A stretch of DNA of 64,000 nucleotides from Cricetomys ansorgei (taxonomy: Eukaryota > Chordata > Mammalia > Rodentia > Nesomyidae): positions 7,788,001-7,852,000 of the forward strand of contig JAMJFZ010001258.1 in NCBI GenBank assembly GCA_026225945.1, given 5' to 3'. Within the stretch, counting starts at the first letter, position 1, and each line of letters starts with the position of its first letter. The position numbers and the translations under genes were made by a program. This document shows positions 19,291 to 29,149 of the stretch, one piece after another. Under the pieces are notes generated by a model that saw only the letters and a program-made list of their open reading frames with translations, had not been told where the DNA came from and did not search any database.

Positions 19291-21469
19291 TTCTTTTTGT
19301 GTCATCATTCCTTAAACCATACAGCACGCTTAGCGATCTACACTGCATTAGGTACAATAGGTAATCCAAAGATGATTTACAGCATGTGAAAGATGTGTGT
19401 AGATCATATGCAAACATTACACAATTGTATATTCAGGTCTTGAACACCTGCAGATTTTGGTGCCCAGAGGGCATCCCTTGCCGAAAGCTGGGAACAACTG
19501 CAATTACAAGGGTAATATCCTTCCCATTACAGCTTATATAGTATAGATTCCTTGTACAGGCCAAGATAAATATTGTGGATTTCCCCCCCTTGTTTATGAA
19601 ACTGATAATGTGACTGAATAACTAGGAACATTAGACTGGAACTGCTGGTTTGGGATTCTGAATTCTTTTTCAAATTCCATTCTTTATTTTTCTGCCCACA
19701 TATCTCTGTTGACTCATGGTCATCAAGTCTCTGGAAGTGTAAGGGAGACTTTCTCCTATGGAGCCTGGGTCGGAGCCTTGTGGGAAACACATCGCGTGTT
19801 TGAGGGCTTCTCCTCCACTCTTAGAGCAAAAGCAGCTTCAAAGTCCGCCGTAGTTTCATCGTGAGCAAATCCAGCATAAACTGGCTTATGAAACTAGGAA
19901 ATGAGGACCGCATTAGTCCATGAACCTAAGGATATTAACCTGTAAATCAGCTCACAAATCACTGAGACATGAATACTACAAATGTCCAACAAGGCTGTTT
20001 TAACGGCTCTAAGGCAGTGACATCAGGTGGCTTCTGGGTTGAAATTTTTGTGGATTCCCTTTTCATCTTAAAATATGTGTAACCTATGAAGTTCCTTAGG
20101 ATCCATTTTCCTTAATGTATTACCGGAGAAGAAAATCTGTCAAATTAAAGTCTGCTGTGGATGGATGGGGGTGGGAGAGTGGCTAGAGTTCACAAGATGT
20201 TATTCTGCTGAACTTGAGCCAGGGAAGCAAATTAGGGCAGTATCATTTCACATGCAAAATGGCCTGGCAGGCTGGAATTCCTGCCTGAGGGCCTTCACAC
20301 ACCACCAGCCTCTTGCTCATAAACAGACCCCGTTATTTAGTTTCTTCTTGGCACCCACAGGCTGCTTCCCTCTCAGAGAGCCTGCTGACCAGTTTTTCAA
20401 AGTCCTGCCTTTGCATTCTCCTCTGGGTTTTGCAAAAATACTGTTTCTTTTTCTTTTTAGAGCCCTCTTTTAATCAGATAGCTCCTGCTGGCATGAGATG
20501 TCAGAGGTATTCCTGTCAGTGGATTCCGGCCTATGCTGCATTACCTTGGCAACAAGATTTAGAGGCAGAGCCCTGGCCTTGAGCTGTCTCCAACTAGGAG
20601 AACTCAGCAGATCTAACTCTCCGGCACATGAAGTTGTCATGCCAACCATTAACAATAAAATCCATCTCTCTCTTCAGTGTTTTAATTCAATAACTTTTCA
20701 GATTGGTTCCTTCTGTAATTCAATTGGCTTGGAAATGTAATATATGAGTGTATGTGCACGTGTGTGATTTTAGCCAGTTGTTAATAGCCTTCTACTAAGT
20801 GACTGAACATTAGGAAGGCAATTTGGGTCAAAAGTTCATTGAAAAGTAAGAAAAAAATAAATAAATAAAGGAGAACTCTGTTTAACTAAAGGAGCCTGAA
20901 ATTTTGGAAATCTTGGCCAATCGGTAACTAAACAAACACTGAAGAGGTGACCTTTGCCCTCAGATGAACGCGCATTACTTTCCCTTGGCACAGCTGCATT
21001 CTGCAGGCTTGGTACCTGGAGTAGCTGGGCTCCTCTGCGTGTTTAGAAATCTTTTAGCAGTTTTGAATGAGCAACTAATTAAAGTTCTTAAATGCACTCC
21101 TATGTTCAAATTCACATTTCATTTCCTCCGGAGCCAGAAAAGTCTGTAAGAGTTCACAGCCTTAGAGAGTCTCTTGATCCCAGTGACATTCAAACAGGGA
21201 TTGCGTGAAGTCCAAGAGCTAGAAAACCCAGGGGACAGAGCTCTCAAACACACTTGTTCTGTACTCCTGTGGGCTTATGGCTGCACGAGTGTTTGCTTAT
21301 GTCTGTTCTCCTTCAGTTGACTTATTTCAGCTTATTTTGTACGTCTGATACTCTGCTCTTCTGGATCCTCTGTCTTTGGGACATGGTTTTAGAGTTGAGG
21401 GCTGTTGTGTACAGCCAGGCAGTGATCATCAGGAAGCACTTGGGGACCCCTGAGGCCACTGGAGCCAGG
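19291..21469. other. Repeat-poor block
   Basis: About 2.2 kb without a recognisable SINE, LINE or LTR, in a window where such elements otherwise occur every few hundred bases. Frames of up to 102 codons exist but none has a domain or splice boundaries. An AATTAA-containing stretch (21070-21090) and a TTTTAATTCAATAACTT stretch (20680-20700) are the kind of AT-rich core seen in conserved regulatory DNA; this is inference only. Confidence 0.5.
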
Positions 21470-21570
21470 TCAATATTTTTATCATATCAATTTCACAGAG
21501 GGAGAGGCAGAGACAGGCATTGGGCAATCTGTACATGGTCTCAGCAGGCTACCCAGTGCTGGGCTGACTG
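21470..21570 (-). mobile_element. Possible MIR remnant
   Basis: ATTTCACAGAGGGAGAGGCA, GGGCAATCTGTACATGGTCT resembles the reversed MIR 'TTTTACAGATGAGGAAACTGAGG...CCAAGGTCACACAG'. Confidence 0.4.
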
Positions 21571-21604
21571 ATTTGTCTGTAAAGATTTCTTTGTTTTCTA
21601 TTTT

Positions 21605-21826
21605 TTGTGTGTTTTTGAGACAGGAGCATGAACCCAGGCTGGACTCCAGTTCACTATGCAGCCAAGGACCACCTTGAACTTCTGATCCTCCTGCTCCCAC
21701 CTTCCAAGTACTGGAATTATAGGTGTACATTACCATACCTAGTTTTAGGTGGTACCGGAGATTGAACCCAGGGCTTTGTGCATTCTTGGCAAGCATTCTA
21801 CCAACTGAGCTACAGTCTCTGCCCCC
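21605..21826 (-). mobile_element. ID-B1 composite SINE (B4 group)
   Basis: B1-like part at 21605-21746 (GAGACAGGAGCATGAACCCA, TTCACTATGCAGCCAAGGAC). ID-like head at 21747-21826 (GGAGATTGAACCCAGGGCTT, CCAACTGAGCTACAGTC). A 169-codon minus-strand frame across this region (21482-21991) is a translation of the SINE and flanks. Confidence 0.8.
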
Positions 21827-22637
21827 AAATTCTCCAGTTCTAATAAGCCTCCAGGTAGATAGGTAATCCATGGGAAGCACTCCCAGTGGCAGTGATCTAG
21901 TAGATGGTATATGACTGTTACCTAATATGTGCTGTAGTAGAATAACTTTATCATTACCTAAATTACTTAGCTGCAATGCTGAATTCAACACAGGCGAAGG
22001 AGTGCATGCTCTTGCCGCATCTGTGTTGTGATAACTTAACCCCGAAGCCTCAGCAGGGCTGCTCCAGACTCACGTGGTCATACCAGGAAGCGCGCAGTAG
22101 ACTGGACCCTTCTACCCTTCTCTTCCTCGTTGTCACAGTGGACCTGGTGATTCGCATCATCTGCGGTTAATCATTTTATTAAAAACAGCAACTACTGCAG
22201 CTTCCCAGAAATTGAATTTGTACATGTGAATGTTTCTCTTTCTTCAGAGATGAAAGTAAAACATTTGTTTTCAACATCAGAATCAAATTCCCTCCAAGGG
22301 CCAAGCCTTGCTGCGTGAAAGATAGCAGCGAAACGTGTGGTTGGCCACACGGTAAATCTTACTTGCCCAGATTCAGTCTAGTCTTGTACAAACAGGTTCT
22401 ATGTGCGGAGGCATAGCTGAGCTCCGGGAAGAGATCACCGACGACGGGGTCCACGCCTTGGGAGACTCCACTCCACTGCTTGTAAGGAGATGGAGCACCA
22501 TCAGGAGACACAGACGCACCTTTGCGTTCCGCTGAGCAGCGCACACCTTTAGAATGCCTGCTGTGTGTCAGATACTGTGTCACTTGGCGGGAGAAGATTA
22601 TGCAAAGTCAAACCTTACGGCTTCCGTTTTTTTATTG
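21827..22637. other. Single-copy sequence
   Basis: No interspersed repeat recognised. It includes a CpG-containing segment near 22320-22540. Frames of 64-74 codons have no domain. Confidence 0.5.
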
Positions 22638-22781
22638 CCGGCTTAGTTACTTTTCTGTTGCTGTGACAAAATACAATGACCAAAAGCAACTTAAGGAAAA
22701 CAAGAGTCATTTTAGCTTAGGGTTCCAGAGGGAGAGAATCCTCATGGTGGGGGAGGGTGTGGCATGGTGGCAGGAACAGGA

Positions 22782-22843
22782 GGCGGGGGCGGGGGGGGGG
22801 GGGACGGGGGTGGGGGGGGGACGGGGGCGGGGGCGGGGGCGGA
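22782..22843 (+). repeat. G-rich tract, predicted G-quadruplex former
   Basis: About 62 bases almost entirely G with C or A interruptions, including several GGGGGC units near its end. It contains many G3+ runs with 1-base loops. It interrupts the MaLR LTR. Confidence 0.95.
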
Positions 22844-22906
22844 AGTGATGTGAGGTTATACATTTCAAAGCACAACCCCAGTGCCATTCTTCCTCCAGCA
22901 AGACTC

Positions 22907-23070
22907 CTTGTTTGTTTGTTTGTTTTCTTTTTTTGAGACAGGGTTTTTCTGTGCAGCCCTGTCAGTCTTGGAACTCAGTTTGTGATCCAGGCTGGCCTCG
23001 AACTCACAGAGATCCACCTGCCTCTGCCTCTCAAGTGCTGGGATTAAAGGTGTGCACCACTACTGCCTGA
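22907..23070 (-). mobile_element. B1 SINE inside the MaLR LTR
   Basis: (TTTG)n head, GAGACAGGGTTTTTCTGTGC, GGCTGGCCTCGAACTCACAG and GGGATTAAAGGTGTGCACCA. CAAGACTC at 22899-22906 and CAAGGCTC at 23071-23078 are the likely target duplication with one later change. Confidence 0.95.
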
Positions 23071-23199
23071 CAAGGCTCACATAACCTCTTTGAGAGGTTT
23101 CCATAACCTCCCAAACAGCAGTACTGATTGGGGCCCAAGTAATTAAATACATGAGCCTACGGGAGAACGTTTGTCATTCAAATTCCCACCATTACATTT

Positions 23200-23395
23200 A
23201 TTTATTTATTAGTATTATTTGTGTGTGTGTGTGTGTACACACGTGTGTGCAGACATGTACCTGCTACAGAACATGTGCAGCAGTCAGAGGACAGCTTGTA
23301 GGAGTAACTTCTCTCCTCCCACCTCGTGGGACTTAGGGACAGAACTCAGGAGTGGTAACGAGTGATTTAATTTTCTGAGTCATTCTGCTGGCCCA
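23200..23395 (-). mobile_element. tRNA-derived SINE (B3/B4 group)
   Basis: (GT)n at 23220-23237, CAGTCAGAGGACAGCTTGTA, AACTTCTCTCCTCCCACC and a head ending TGAGTCATTCTGCTGGCCC. It abuts the LTR end. Confidence 0.85.
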
Positions 23396-23499
23396 AATCT
23401 GAATAAATTAACGCTGTGATAATTCAAGCAGATGCTGGACAGTGTCTACTTCATTAACTATGCAAAAAGGATTTATTCTGCCAGTTAGCAGGCAAAACA

Positions 23500-23676
23500 C
23501 ATTTTTAAAATTTAATTTTTGCTTTTATGGCCCATGGGGGTCAGAGGAGGGCATCAGAGTCTCTGGAACTACAGTTAGGATGACTGTCAAACACTGTGTA
23601 GGCATTGGGAACTGAACCTGGGTCCTCTATAAGAGCAACAAGTGCTCTTAACTGCTGAGACATCTCTCCAGCCCTT
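23500..23676 (-). mobile_element. B2/B3-type SINE
   Basis: GGGGGTCAGAGGAGGGCATC, CCTGGGTCCTCTATAAGAGC and GAGACATCTCTCCAGCCCTT. Confidence 0.88.
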
Positions 23677-23984
23677 ATAATTTTTTAAAAGCTTCTTAAG
23701 AGAGTAAATGATCTTCAAGAACTCTCAAGTGTTTCTGAAAGATATGTTAGGATCTTGTCAACAGAGACACTAATTGATTAATGGTGTTTGTTATGGCAGA
23801 TGGACCTCGGTAATGTTAAGATGTTAACATTTTTAAAAGGGCATTATTGGAGCCCTAAATTATCTTTGTAACTTTTTCTGTAGATGTAAAAGCATTCCCA
23901 AATGAAAAGGCTTATTGAAACAATTCTTACCCATCCATGAGGTCCAATTCTCTAAGAACCCCCAGTGACAACCACAGAAGCTAT
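23677..23984. other. Single-copy sequence
   Basis: Nothing recognised. Confidence 0.5.
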
Positions 23985-24215
23985 TTATTAACTGATATTG
24001 CTGCTGGCACAATGCCATAGACATGTGTTCACAGCAGGTTATAAAGTAGGTATGGTTATCATCTTCATAATTTTTACCTTCACAGTTCCCACTGTGGCAC
24101 AGAGTGATTGAGCAATCTGTCCACAGATGCACAGATTATAACTGGCAGAATCAGGACTTGACAGGAACCGCCCAATCTCAAAGCCTGAGCTCTCGGCGAC
24201 TCCACAGCCTCGGTG
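23985..24215 (-). mobile_element. MIR
   Basis: AAGTAGGTATGGTTATCATC, GTGGCACAGAGTGATTGAGC, CAGATTATAACTGGCAGAAT and CAGGACTTGACAGGAACC follow reverse-strand MIR order. Confidence 0.7.
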
Positions 24216-24273
24216 TGTTGCCTTTTCAAGACTGTGTTCCTTTTGTGAAAGGTACTTCACTGGCTTCTTTCTG

Positions 24274-24330
24274 GGGAGATAGAAAGAGGGGGAGGGGGGA
24301 GGAGAGAGAGAGGGGGGAGAGAGAGAGAAT
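24274..24330 (+). repeat. GA/G-rich low-complexity tract
   Basis: GAAAGAGGGGGAGGGGGGAG followed by GA repeats. A polypurine strand of this kind can form triplex DNA. Confidence 0.9.
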
Positions 24331-24614
24331 GTAAGAGAGCATTCACAGAATTACAGTACAACTTATGCTTTGTTAGTTTTATTGTAAGTCTCTTGTGCTA
24401 AATGATGGTAGACGTTATCATAAGCATGTATGTACAGAAAATTATCTTCAGAGTCCAGTAGTTTCTCTCATTTCAGGCATCCTTCTACTCCAGGTCTTGG
24501 ACGACTCCTGCATAAGAGAAGGAAATAGAACTGAATAGAATATACTTGTGCCCTTTATAGTGTTCAGAAAACGCATATAAAGGATCCAAAAGAATCTTGT
24601 GTTGCACAATTAGA

Positions 24615-24822
24615 TTATTTTTGTTTTGTAGCTGTTTTGCCTGTATGTATGCATGTGCACCATGTGTGTGCCTGATCTTCTCGTAGGTCAGTAGAAGGTG
24701 TCAGATTCCCTGAAACTGGAGTTACAGGTGGTTGTGAGCTGCCGTGTGGGTGTTGGGAATTAAACACAGGTCCTTATAAGAACAGCAAATGCTCTGACCT
24801 GCTGAGCCATTGCTCCAGTTCC
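24615..24822 (-). mobile_element. B2/B3-type SINE
   Basis: CTGTTTTGCCTGTATGTATG, GAGCTGCCGTGTGGGTGTTG and GAGCCATTGCTCCAGTTCCC. Confidence 0.92.
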
Positions 24823-24831
24823 CAAAAGAAT

Positions 24832-24889
24832 CTCTTCCTCCCCCTCCTCTTCTTCTCTTCCTCCCCCTCCCCTTCCTCCTCTTCTTTTG
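24832..24889 (+). repeat. CT-rich low-complexity tract
   Basis: CTTCCTCCCCCTCCTCTTCT and similar. It begins 10 bases after the B3 head and has no role I can infer. Confidence 0.9.
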
Positions 24890-24970
24890 CTTATCCAACA
24901 ATTTTTGTCACCAAGAATCTCTACTTGCTCTGACATTGGAGCACATAGTACCTAGCTTCAAGAAAGGTTC

Positions 24971-25196
24971 CAGGGCTGGGGGGTGTAGCTGGGTGGGCAG
25001 CGTGCTCTGGTGTGCACGGGGTCCTGGTTTTATTCCTCAGCACTACATGGACCAAGCATGGTGGTAGTCACAGTGTTTGGGAGGTAGGGGCAAGATGATT
25101 AGAAGTCCGGGACCACATCTGGCTACATAGAAAAACGTTGAGGCCATCCTAGGCTATGTGAGACCCTATCTTAAAAAAAAAAGTTAATAAATAAGA
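24971..25196 (+). mobile_element. ID-B1 composite SINE (B4 group)
   Basis: CAGGGCTGGGGGGTGTAGCT head, GGGGTCCTGGTTTTATTCCT, then B1-like ACCAAGCATGGTGGTAGTCA and GAGACCCTATCTTAAAAAA. Confidence 0.8.
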
Positions 25197-25214
25197 TAAA
25201 GGAAGAGGAGGGGG

Positions 25215-25558
25215 AGGAGGCTATTTGGGGATAAAGAGCACTTGCTGGAACTAGGCGTGGTGGCACTCAGGAGGCAGGAAGAGGATCTCTGCCAGTTCAA
25301 GGGCAGTCTGCTCGACATAGTGACATACGGACAGGGCTTTATAGTGCGACCCTGTCTCAAAACAAACAAACAACAATAACAAAGCACTTGCTGCCCTTCT
25401 AAGACATGAGCTCGGTTCCCAGCACCGCATATCAGGTAGTCCACAACCACCTGTATGTAACTCCGGTGCCGGGGGATTTGATGCCTTCTTCTGGCCTCTG
25501 TGGGCAGCCCCTACATGATGCACCATATATGTACATACACATAAAATAATAGATATGA
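25215..25558 (+). mobile_element. B2/B3-type SINE split by a B1
   Basis: Head before the B1 is ATTTGGGGATAAAGAGCACT. After it comes AAGACATGAGCTCGGTTCCC, TAACTCCGGTGCCGGGGGAT, TTCTTCTGGCCTCTGTGGGC and an ACATAAAATAATAG end. Confidence 0.85.
25248..25380 (+). mobile_element. B1 SINE inside the B3
   Basis: ACTAGGCGTGGTGGCACTCA start with the 'CCTTTAATCCCAG' section deleted, and a (CAAA)n tail. AAAGAGCACTTGCTG (25233-25247) and AAAGCACTTGCTG (25381-25393) flank it and derive from one B3 site, so the B1 arrived second. Confidence 0.92.
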
Positions 25559-25559
25559 T

Positions 25560-25837
25560 TTTTTTAACAGATAGAACATCTAATACTGCCCTCTTTCTTT
25601 TCCCACTGGTGACCATGCACCCTCTCTCTGGCTCTAATTTTGCCAGCAACACTCCCCTGGGCTCTGTGGCTGGAACTTTATTAGCCTCTCCAAGCCCATG
25701 ACCCCTGCTGCCCTGTAGGCCAGCTCTGCAGCGCTAGCCCTTCAGGTTCCAGGTTCCAGGTTCCAGGTGCCCTCTGCTCCTTATTCAGCCTCACCCCTGC
25801 AGCAGCCGAGTCTGGGCTCCATCTTCACCCTCGCCAA
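25560..25837. other. Single-copy sequence with a 7-bp tandem repeat
   Basis: AGGTTCC occurs three times in tandem at 25744-25764, followed by AGGTGCC to 25771. Nothing else recognised. Confidence 0.7.
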
Positions 25838-25955
25838 CTGAGGAAATCGACTCTGAGAAAGTCGCAACTTACCTAGAGAATAACAGAACCAGGGTTTAAG
25901 CCCAGAAATATTTGATTCTGAAACAGTTTAACCACTGACATTCTGTGCCGTTGCT
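25838..25955 (-). mobile_element. MIR fragment
   Basis: GCCAACTGAGGAAATCGACT, CAACTTACCTAGAGAATAAC and GAACCAGGGTTTAAGCCCAG match the middle and head of MIR in reverse. Confidence 0.65.
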
Positions 25956-26084
25956 GCTTAGTAGATAAGAAATATACTTATTAAATTACTTCTATTGCTA
26001 GTATTAGAGAAATGTATCATTCAGATTTCATAGACGGGGAAAAATTTTAAATCCCTTTTGAGGCTCTGGTTTGCAGCAGCCAGG

Positions 26085-26150
26085 TACGTGTGTGTTTGTG
26101 TGATTGAGTGTGTGTGTGATTGTGCATACATTGTGTGTGTTCGTGTGATC
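26085..26150 (+). repeat. GT-rich tract
   Basis: Irregular TGTG runs broken by ATTG and CATACA. No parent SINE is obvious on either side. Confidence 0.85.
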
Positions 26151-26178
26151 TTTAGGTCATTAAAAATATCTAACTACA

Positions 26179-26271
26179 GTTGGGCAGTGGTGGCTCACAC
26201 CTTTAATCCCCGTGCTTGGGAGCAGAGGCAGGCAGATCTCTGTGAGTTCAAGGCCAGCCTGGTCTACAGAG

Positions 26272-26275
<4 letters not shown>
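26179..26275 (+). mobile_element. B1 SINE cut short by a microsatellite
   Basis: TTGGGCAGTGGTGGCTCACA through GCCTGGTCTACAGAGTGA, then the normal 3' third is absent and a pure AT tract begins. Confidence 0.92.

Positions 26276-26326
<51 letters not shown>
26274..26326 (+). repeat. (AT)n microsatellite
   Basis: Uninterrupted AT dinucleotides, about 26 units. It replaces the 3' third of the B1. Confidence 0.97.
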
Positions 26327-26329
<3 letters not shown>

Positions 26330-26670
26330 TTATCATTTAGTTTGTCTTCAAACTCTCCAAATACACTGATATAGAAGGACTCCTATATGTTCTAAAGTGA
26401 AATGCTACCTCCCATATTAAGTGTGAGTTTTCAAATGTATCTGCCTGTACACTCACAGAGGTTTGCTTTATTTAAAGGCTGAGAAAGCAGTAACAGGACA
26501 TGGGGACAAGAACTCTTGGGTAGGTGGGAGACACTTTCCACATAGTCAATGAATGAGATATTGTATATCTTGAATTTTATATAAGAAGTATTACATATTA
26601 ATATTCTAAACTAAATGCATTGAACAATAAATCTCTAACAGAAAACACCTGGTATCTTTGGATAGACGTG
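26327..26670. other. Single-copy sequence
   Basis: Nothing recognised. Confidence 0.5.
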
Positions 26671-26675
26671 ACTCT

Positions 26676-26888
26676 ACTGGGCATGGTGGCTCACTCTTTT
26701 ATTCCCAGCACTTGGGAGGCAGAGGCAGGTGGATCTCTGAACTCAAGGCTGGCCTGGTCTATACAGCAAGTTCCAGGATAACCAGGGCTACACAGAAAAA
26801 CCCTGTCTCAAACAATAACAACAACAACAGAAAAAGCCAAAAAGAAAAGAAGAGAAAAAGAAAGAGAAAAGAAGAAAGAAAAGAAAGG
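26676..26888 (+). mobile_element. B1 SINE with long purine-rich tail
   Basis: CTGGGCATGGTGGCTCACTC, GGTGGATCTCTGAACTCAAG, GGGCTACACAGAAAAACCCT. The tail (26811-26888) has expanded to an A/G-rich tract of about 78 bases. Confidence 0.95.
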
Positions 26889-27189
26889 CATGACTAATAT
26901 AAATATAAAATATCTGGAATAAGTTTCTCTCCGAGTTTCTCTTTTTGACCCGTGTTGGTGAGAACTTGGCCCTCAGGCTCACATCTCTGGTCCTCCTGGC
27001 TCTCACTAACCAGCCCCTGTGGACACACAGCCTCTGTCCCCAAGTACAGACATCTCGGTGGTAGTTTCCTCAATGAGCCCGCATTTGAAAACAATTTTCC
27101 CAGCACTAGATCACAAACAGAGGAGCCTATCCGGGCTGGGGCTATAGCCCACAGGGAAGAGCCTGGGTCTGAGCAGTTCTCACCCTGAA
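26889..27189. other. Single-copy sequence
   Basis: Nothing recognised. Confidence 0.5.
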
Positions 27190-27336
27190 GGATGTTCCTG
27201 AGTTTGGCTGCAGTTCAGAATCATCTGGGTAGCTGACTGGACTAGCATCTTCTGAAGACTGTGACAAAATCTGCATTTTGAACAAATGGTCTGGGAGTTC
27301 TGCTGCACTAGAAACGACTCTTCGAGAAACATGAAC
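27190..27336 (+). mobile_element. MER5-like hAT remnant
   Basis: GTTTGGCTGCAGTTCAGAAT, CATCTGGGTAGCTGACTGGA and AAATCTGCATTTTGAACAAA resemble the ancient MER5-type layout ('GGCTGCACATCAGAATCACC...'). Confidence 0.5.
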
Positions 27337-28513
27337 AGCTCATCCAGTGTATCCTTCCAGACTGAGGATGTTGACTAAGCTCTAGGATTCATGAGAGCTT
27401 TTCCTGAAAAAGAAGAAGAAGAAAGGGGGGAGGAGGGGTGCGTGCTCAGATCAGTGACAGTTAAGTCAAACAGAACAGTCCCCTCCCCGGACACACCGTG
27501 GGTCAGACAGGATGTGTCTCACATGGAGTCCGCTAATGCAAACAAGATCTGGGGAGAAATAGCAATTTTTCCTTTTCATTCTGAACCTCAGTCGGCTGAG
27601 TTCCGGAAACAGTCCTGATTAGAGCATAATTGATTTGGACCCAGAAAGCAGAGCAGCCAGACCTACAGCCCGCCTTCCCACTCTGAGCAAGCTGTGTAGC
27701 GGTGCCCAACTCTTCACAGCACTGAAAACCCTGTGACAGGGCATGTGCTTGCTCTCTGATGGCGTGTGCTACCTGAGGAGAGGGACGGTGGGCATTTCCA
27801 TCCAGCTCCCACGGAGAGCAGACAAGCTGGAGGCTTTCTTTGTGTGTGTTTGTTGGTTACACAGATACCGACTTTGGCCACAGGATTAGGGTCCTTTGCC
27901 CGTCAGGAAATGATGATTATGCATTACTTTCAGGGCCAAATCCCTTATTCTAGCTTAAGGAACCCTTAAACAAGGATTTCTAAGCACTCTGCACACATCA
28001 CATTCAAATGCACACATTTGAATGATTTTAATTCAAATTCATCAGGGATTGAAAAGACAAACCAAACAAACAAACAAACAAACTAAACCAATCCTCCCAG
28101 AAAGCTGGGAGGAAATGAACAGGGTCAGTGATGAATGCCGACAGGGCCTTTCGGGACAGTGTGTTTAACTATTCGTTATTGTTGTGCTGTCAGAGTCGAT
28201 ACCTCGCTGACCCGCAAAGGGGTCACCAGCCAACCGAGTACTAACTGCTTTGCTGCAACAGTTTTTAGGTTCACACTGTCAATTCTACTCCCCGGACCTA
28301 TTGTTTACTGCGCTCAGTTTTCATAATCCCATTTTCCAGAGAAGTGGGAATACATACCAATCCTATTATATCGCTCATGAACTTACAGGAAACCATCAGT
28401 ACCTTGTCATGCGATGCTCAGCTGCGGACGAGGCTGTTGCTTGATTCTAAATGATTTCGTTTTGCCTGTTTTCTGTTCCTGTGTTCTTTGCACACCTGTC
28501 TTAAAAAAAAATA
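27337..28513. other. Mostly single-copy sequence
   Basis: Contains a GA/G-rich tract (27402-27437) and an (AAAC)n tract (28058-28088) with no SINE attached. Frames of 60-77 codons on both strands have no domain. Confidence 0.5.
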
Positions 28514-28514
28514 A

Positions 28515-28580
28515 CCAAGGCGTTGGTGAGATGGTTTGTGAGCAAAAAGGTACTTGCTGTACAAGCCAAGTGTTCCATCC
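28515..28580 (+). mobile_element. tRNA-derived SINE head fragment
   Basis: AAGGCGTTGGTGAGATGGTT and GTACTTGCTGTACAAGCCAA. It is cut off where the MaLR LTR begins. Confidence 0.6.
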
Positions 28581-28581
28581 T

Positions 28582-29149
28582 TGTGTATCAGTTTTATGTC
28601 AACTTGATACAAGTTCTAGTTACTTTGGAAATGGGAACCTCAGTTGAGAAAATGCCCTCCACGAGATTGATCTGTGAGCAAGCATCTTGAGAAAATGTCC
28701 CTACCAGATTGGCCTGTGAACAAGCCTGTGTTAAGACAGGGTCTCACATAAACCGGCTGGTTTAGAACTCATAGGATCCACCTGCCTGTGCCTCCTAAGA
28801 GCTGGGATTGAAGGCGTGTACCACCATGCCCAGTCCATGGTGCCTTTTCTTGATTGATGATTGATGTGGGTGAGGCTATCCCACAGGGATGCCATAACCT
28901 CTGGATGGGTGGTCCCGGGTGGTATAAGAAAGCAGGCTGAGCAGGCCATGAGAACACGCTAGTAAGCAGCACCCCCTCCATGGCCTCTACATCAGTTCCT
29001 GCCTCCAGGTTCCTGCCCTGCTTGAGTTCTTCCCCTGGCTTCCCCGAATGATGGGTTATGATATGGAAGCACAAGAGAAATAAGCACTTTCCCCCCACGT
29101 TGCTTTTGGTCATGGTGTTTTATCACAGCAAAGGAAACCTAACTGAGTT
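28582..29149 (+). mobile_element. MaLR-type 5' LTR with internal duplication and nested B1
   Basis: Starts TGTGTATCAGTTTTATGTCA, contains TATAAGAAAGCAGGCTGAGC (TATA-like region), TAAGCAGCACCCCCTCCATG, and ends TATCACAGCAAAGGAAACCT...TTA. A 42-bp segment is duplicated in tandem (28647-28731) and a B1 sits at 28731-28838. Internal retroelement sequence follows directly. Confidence 0.8.
28731..28838 (-). mobile_element. B1 SINE, shortened, inside the LTR
   Basis: GACAGGGTCTCACATAAACC then AGCTGGGATTGAAGGCGTGT and CACCATGCCCAGTCCA. About 30 bases of the middle are missing. Confidence 0.88.

Larger units (their letters stand above)
22638..23196 (-). mobile_element. ORR1/MT-type MaLR LTR with G-rich core and nested B1
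   Basis: Begins GGCTTAGTTACTTTTCTGTTG and ends with TGAGCCTACGGGAGAACGTT...CCCACCATTACA, the reverse-strand termini of the LTR. Inside are the G-rich tract (22782-22843) and a B1 (22907-23070). Confidence 0.85.

Noticed and set aside
21482..21991. 169-codon open frame on the minus strand, the longest in the window
   Set aside because: It runs through an ID-B1 composite SINE and a MIR-like stretch; the predicted protein is a translation of repeats with no domain.
22522..22848. 108-codon frame ending in a Gly/Arg-rich tail
   Set aside because: The tail is the G-rich tract inside a MaLR LTR; the frame starts in unrelated single-copy sequence.
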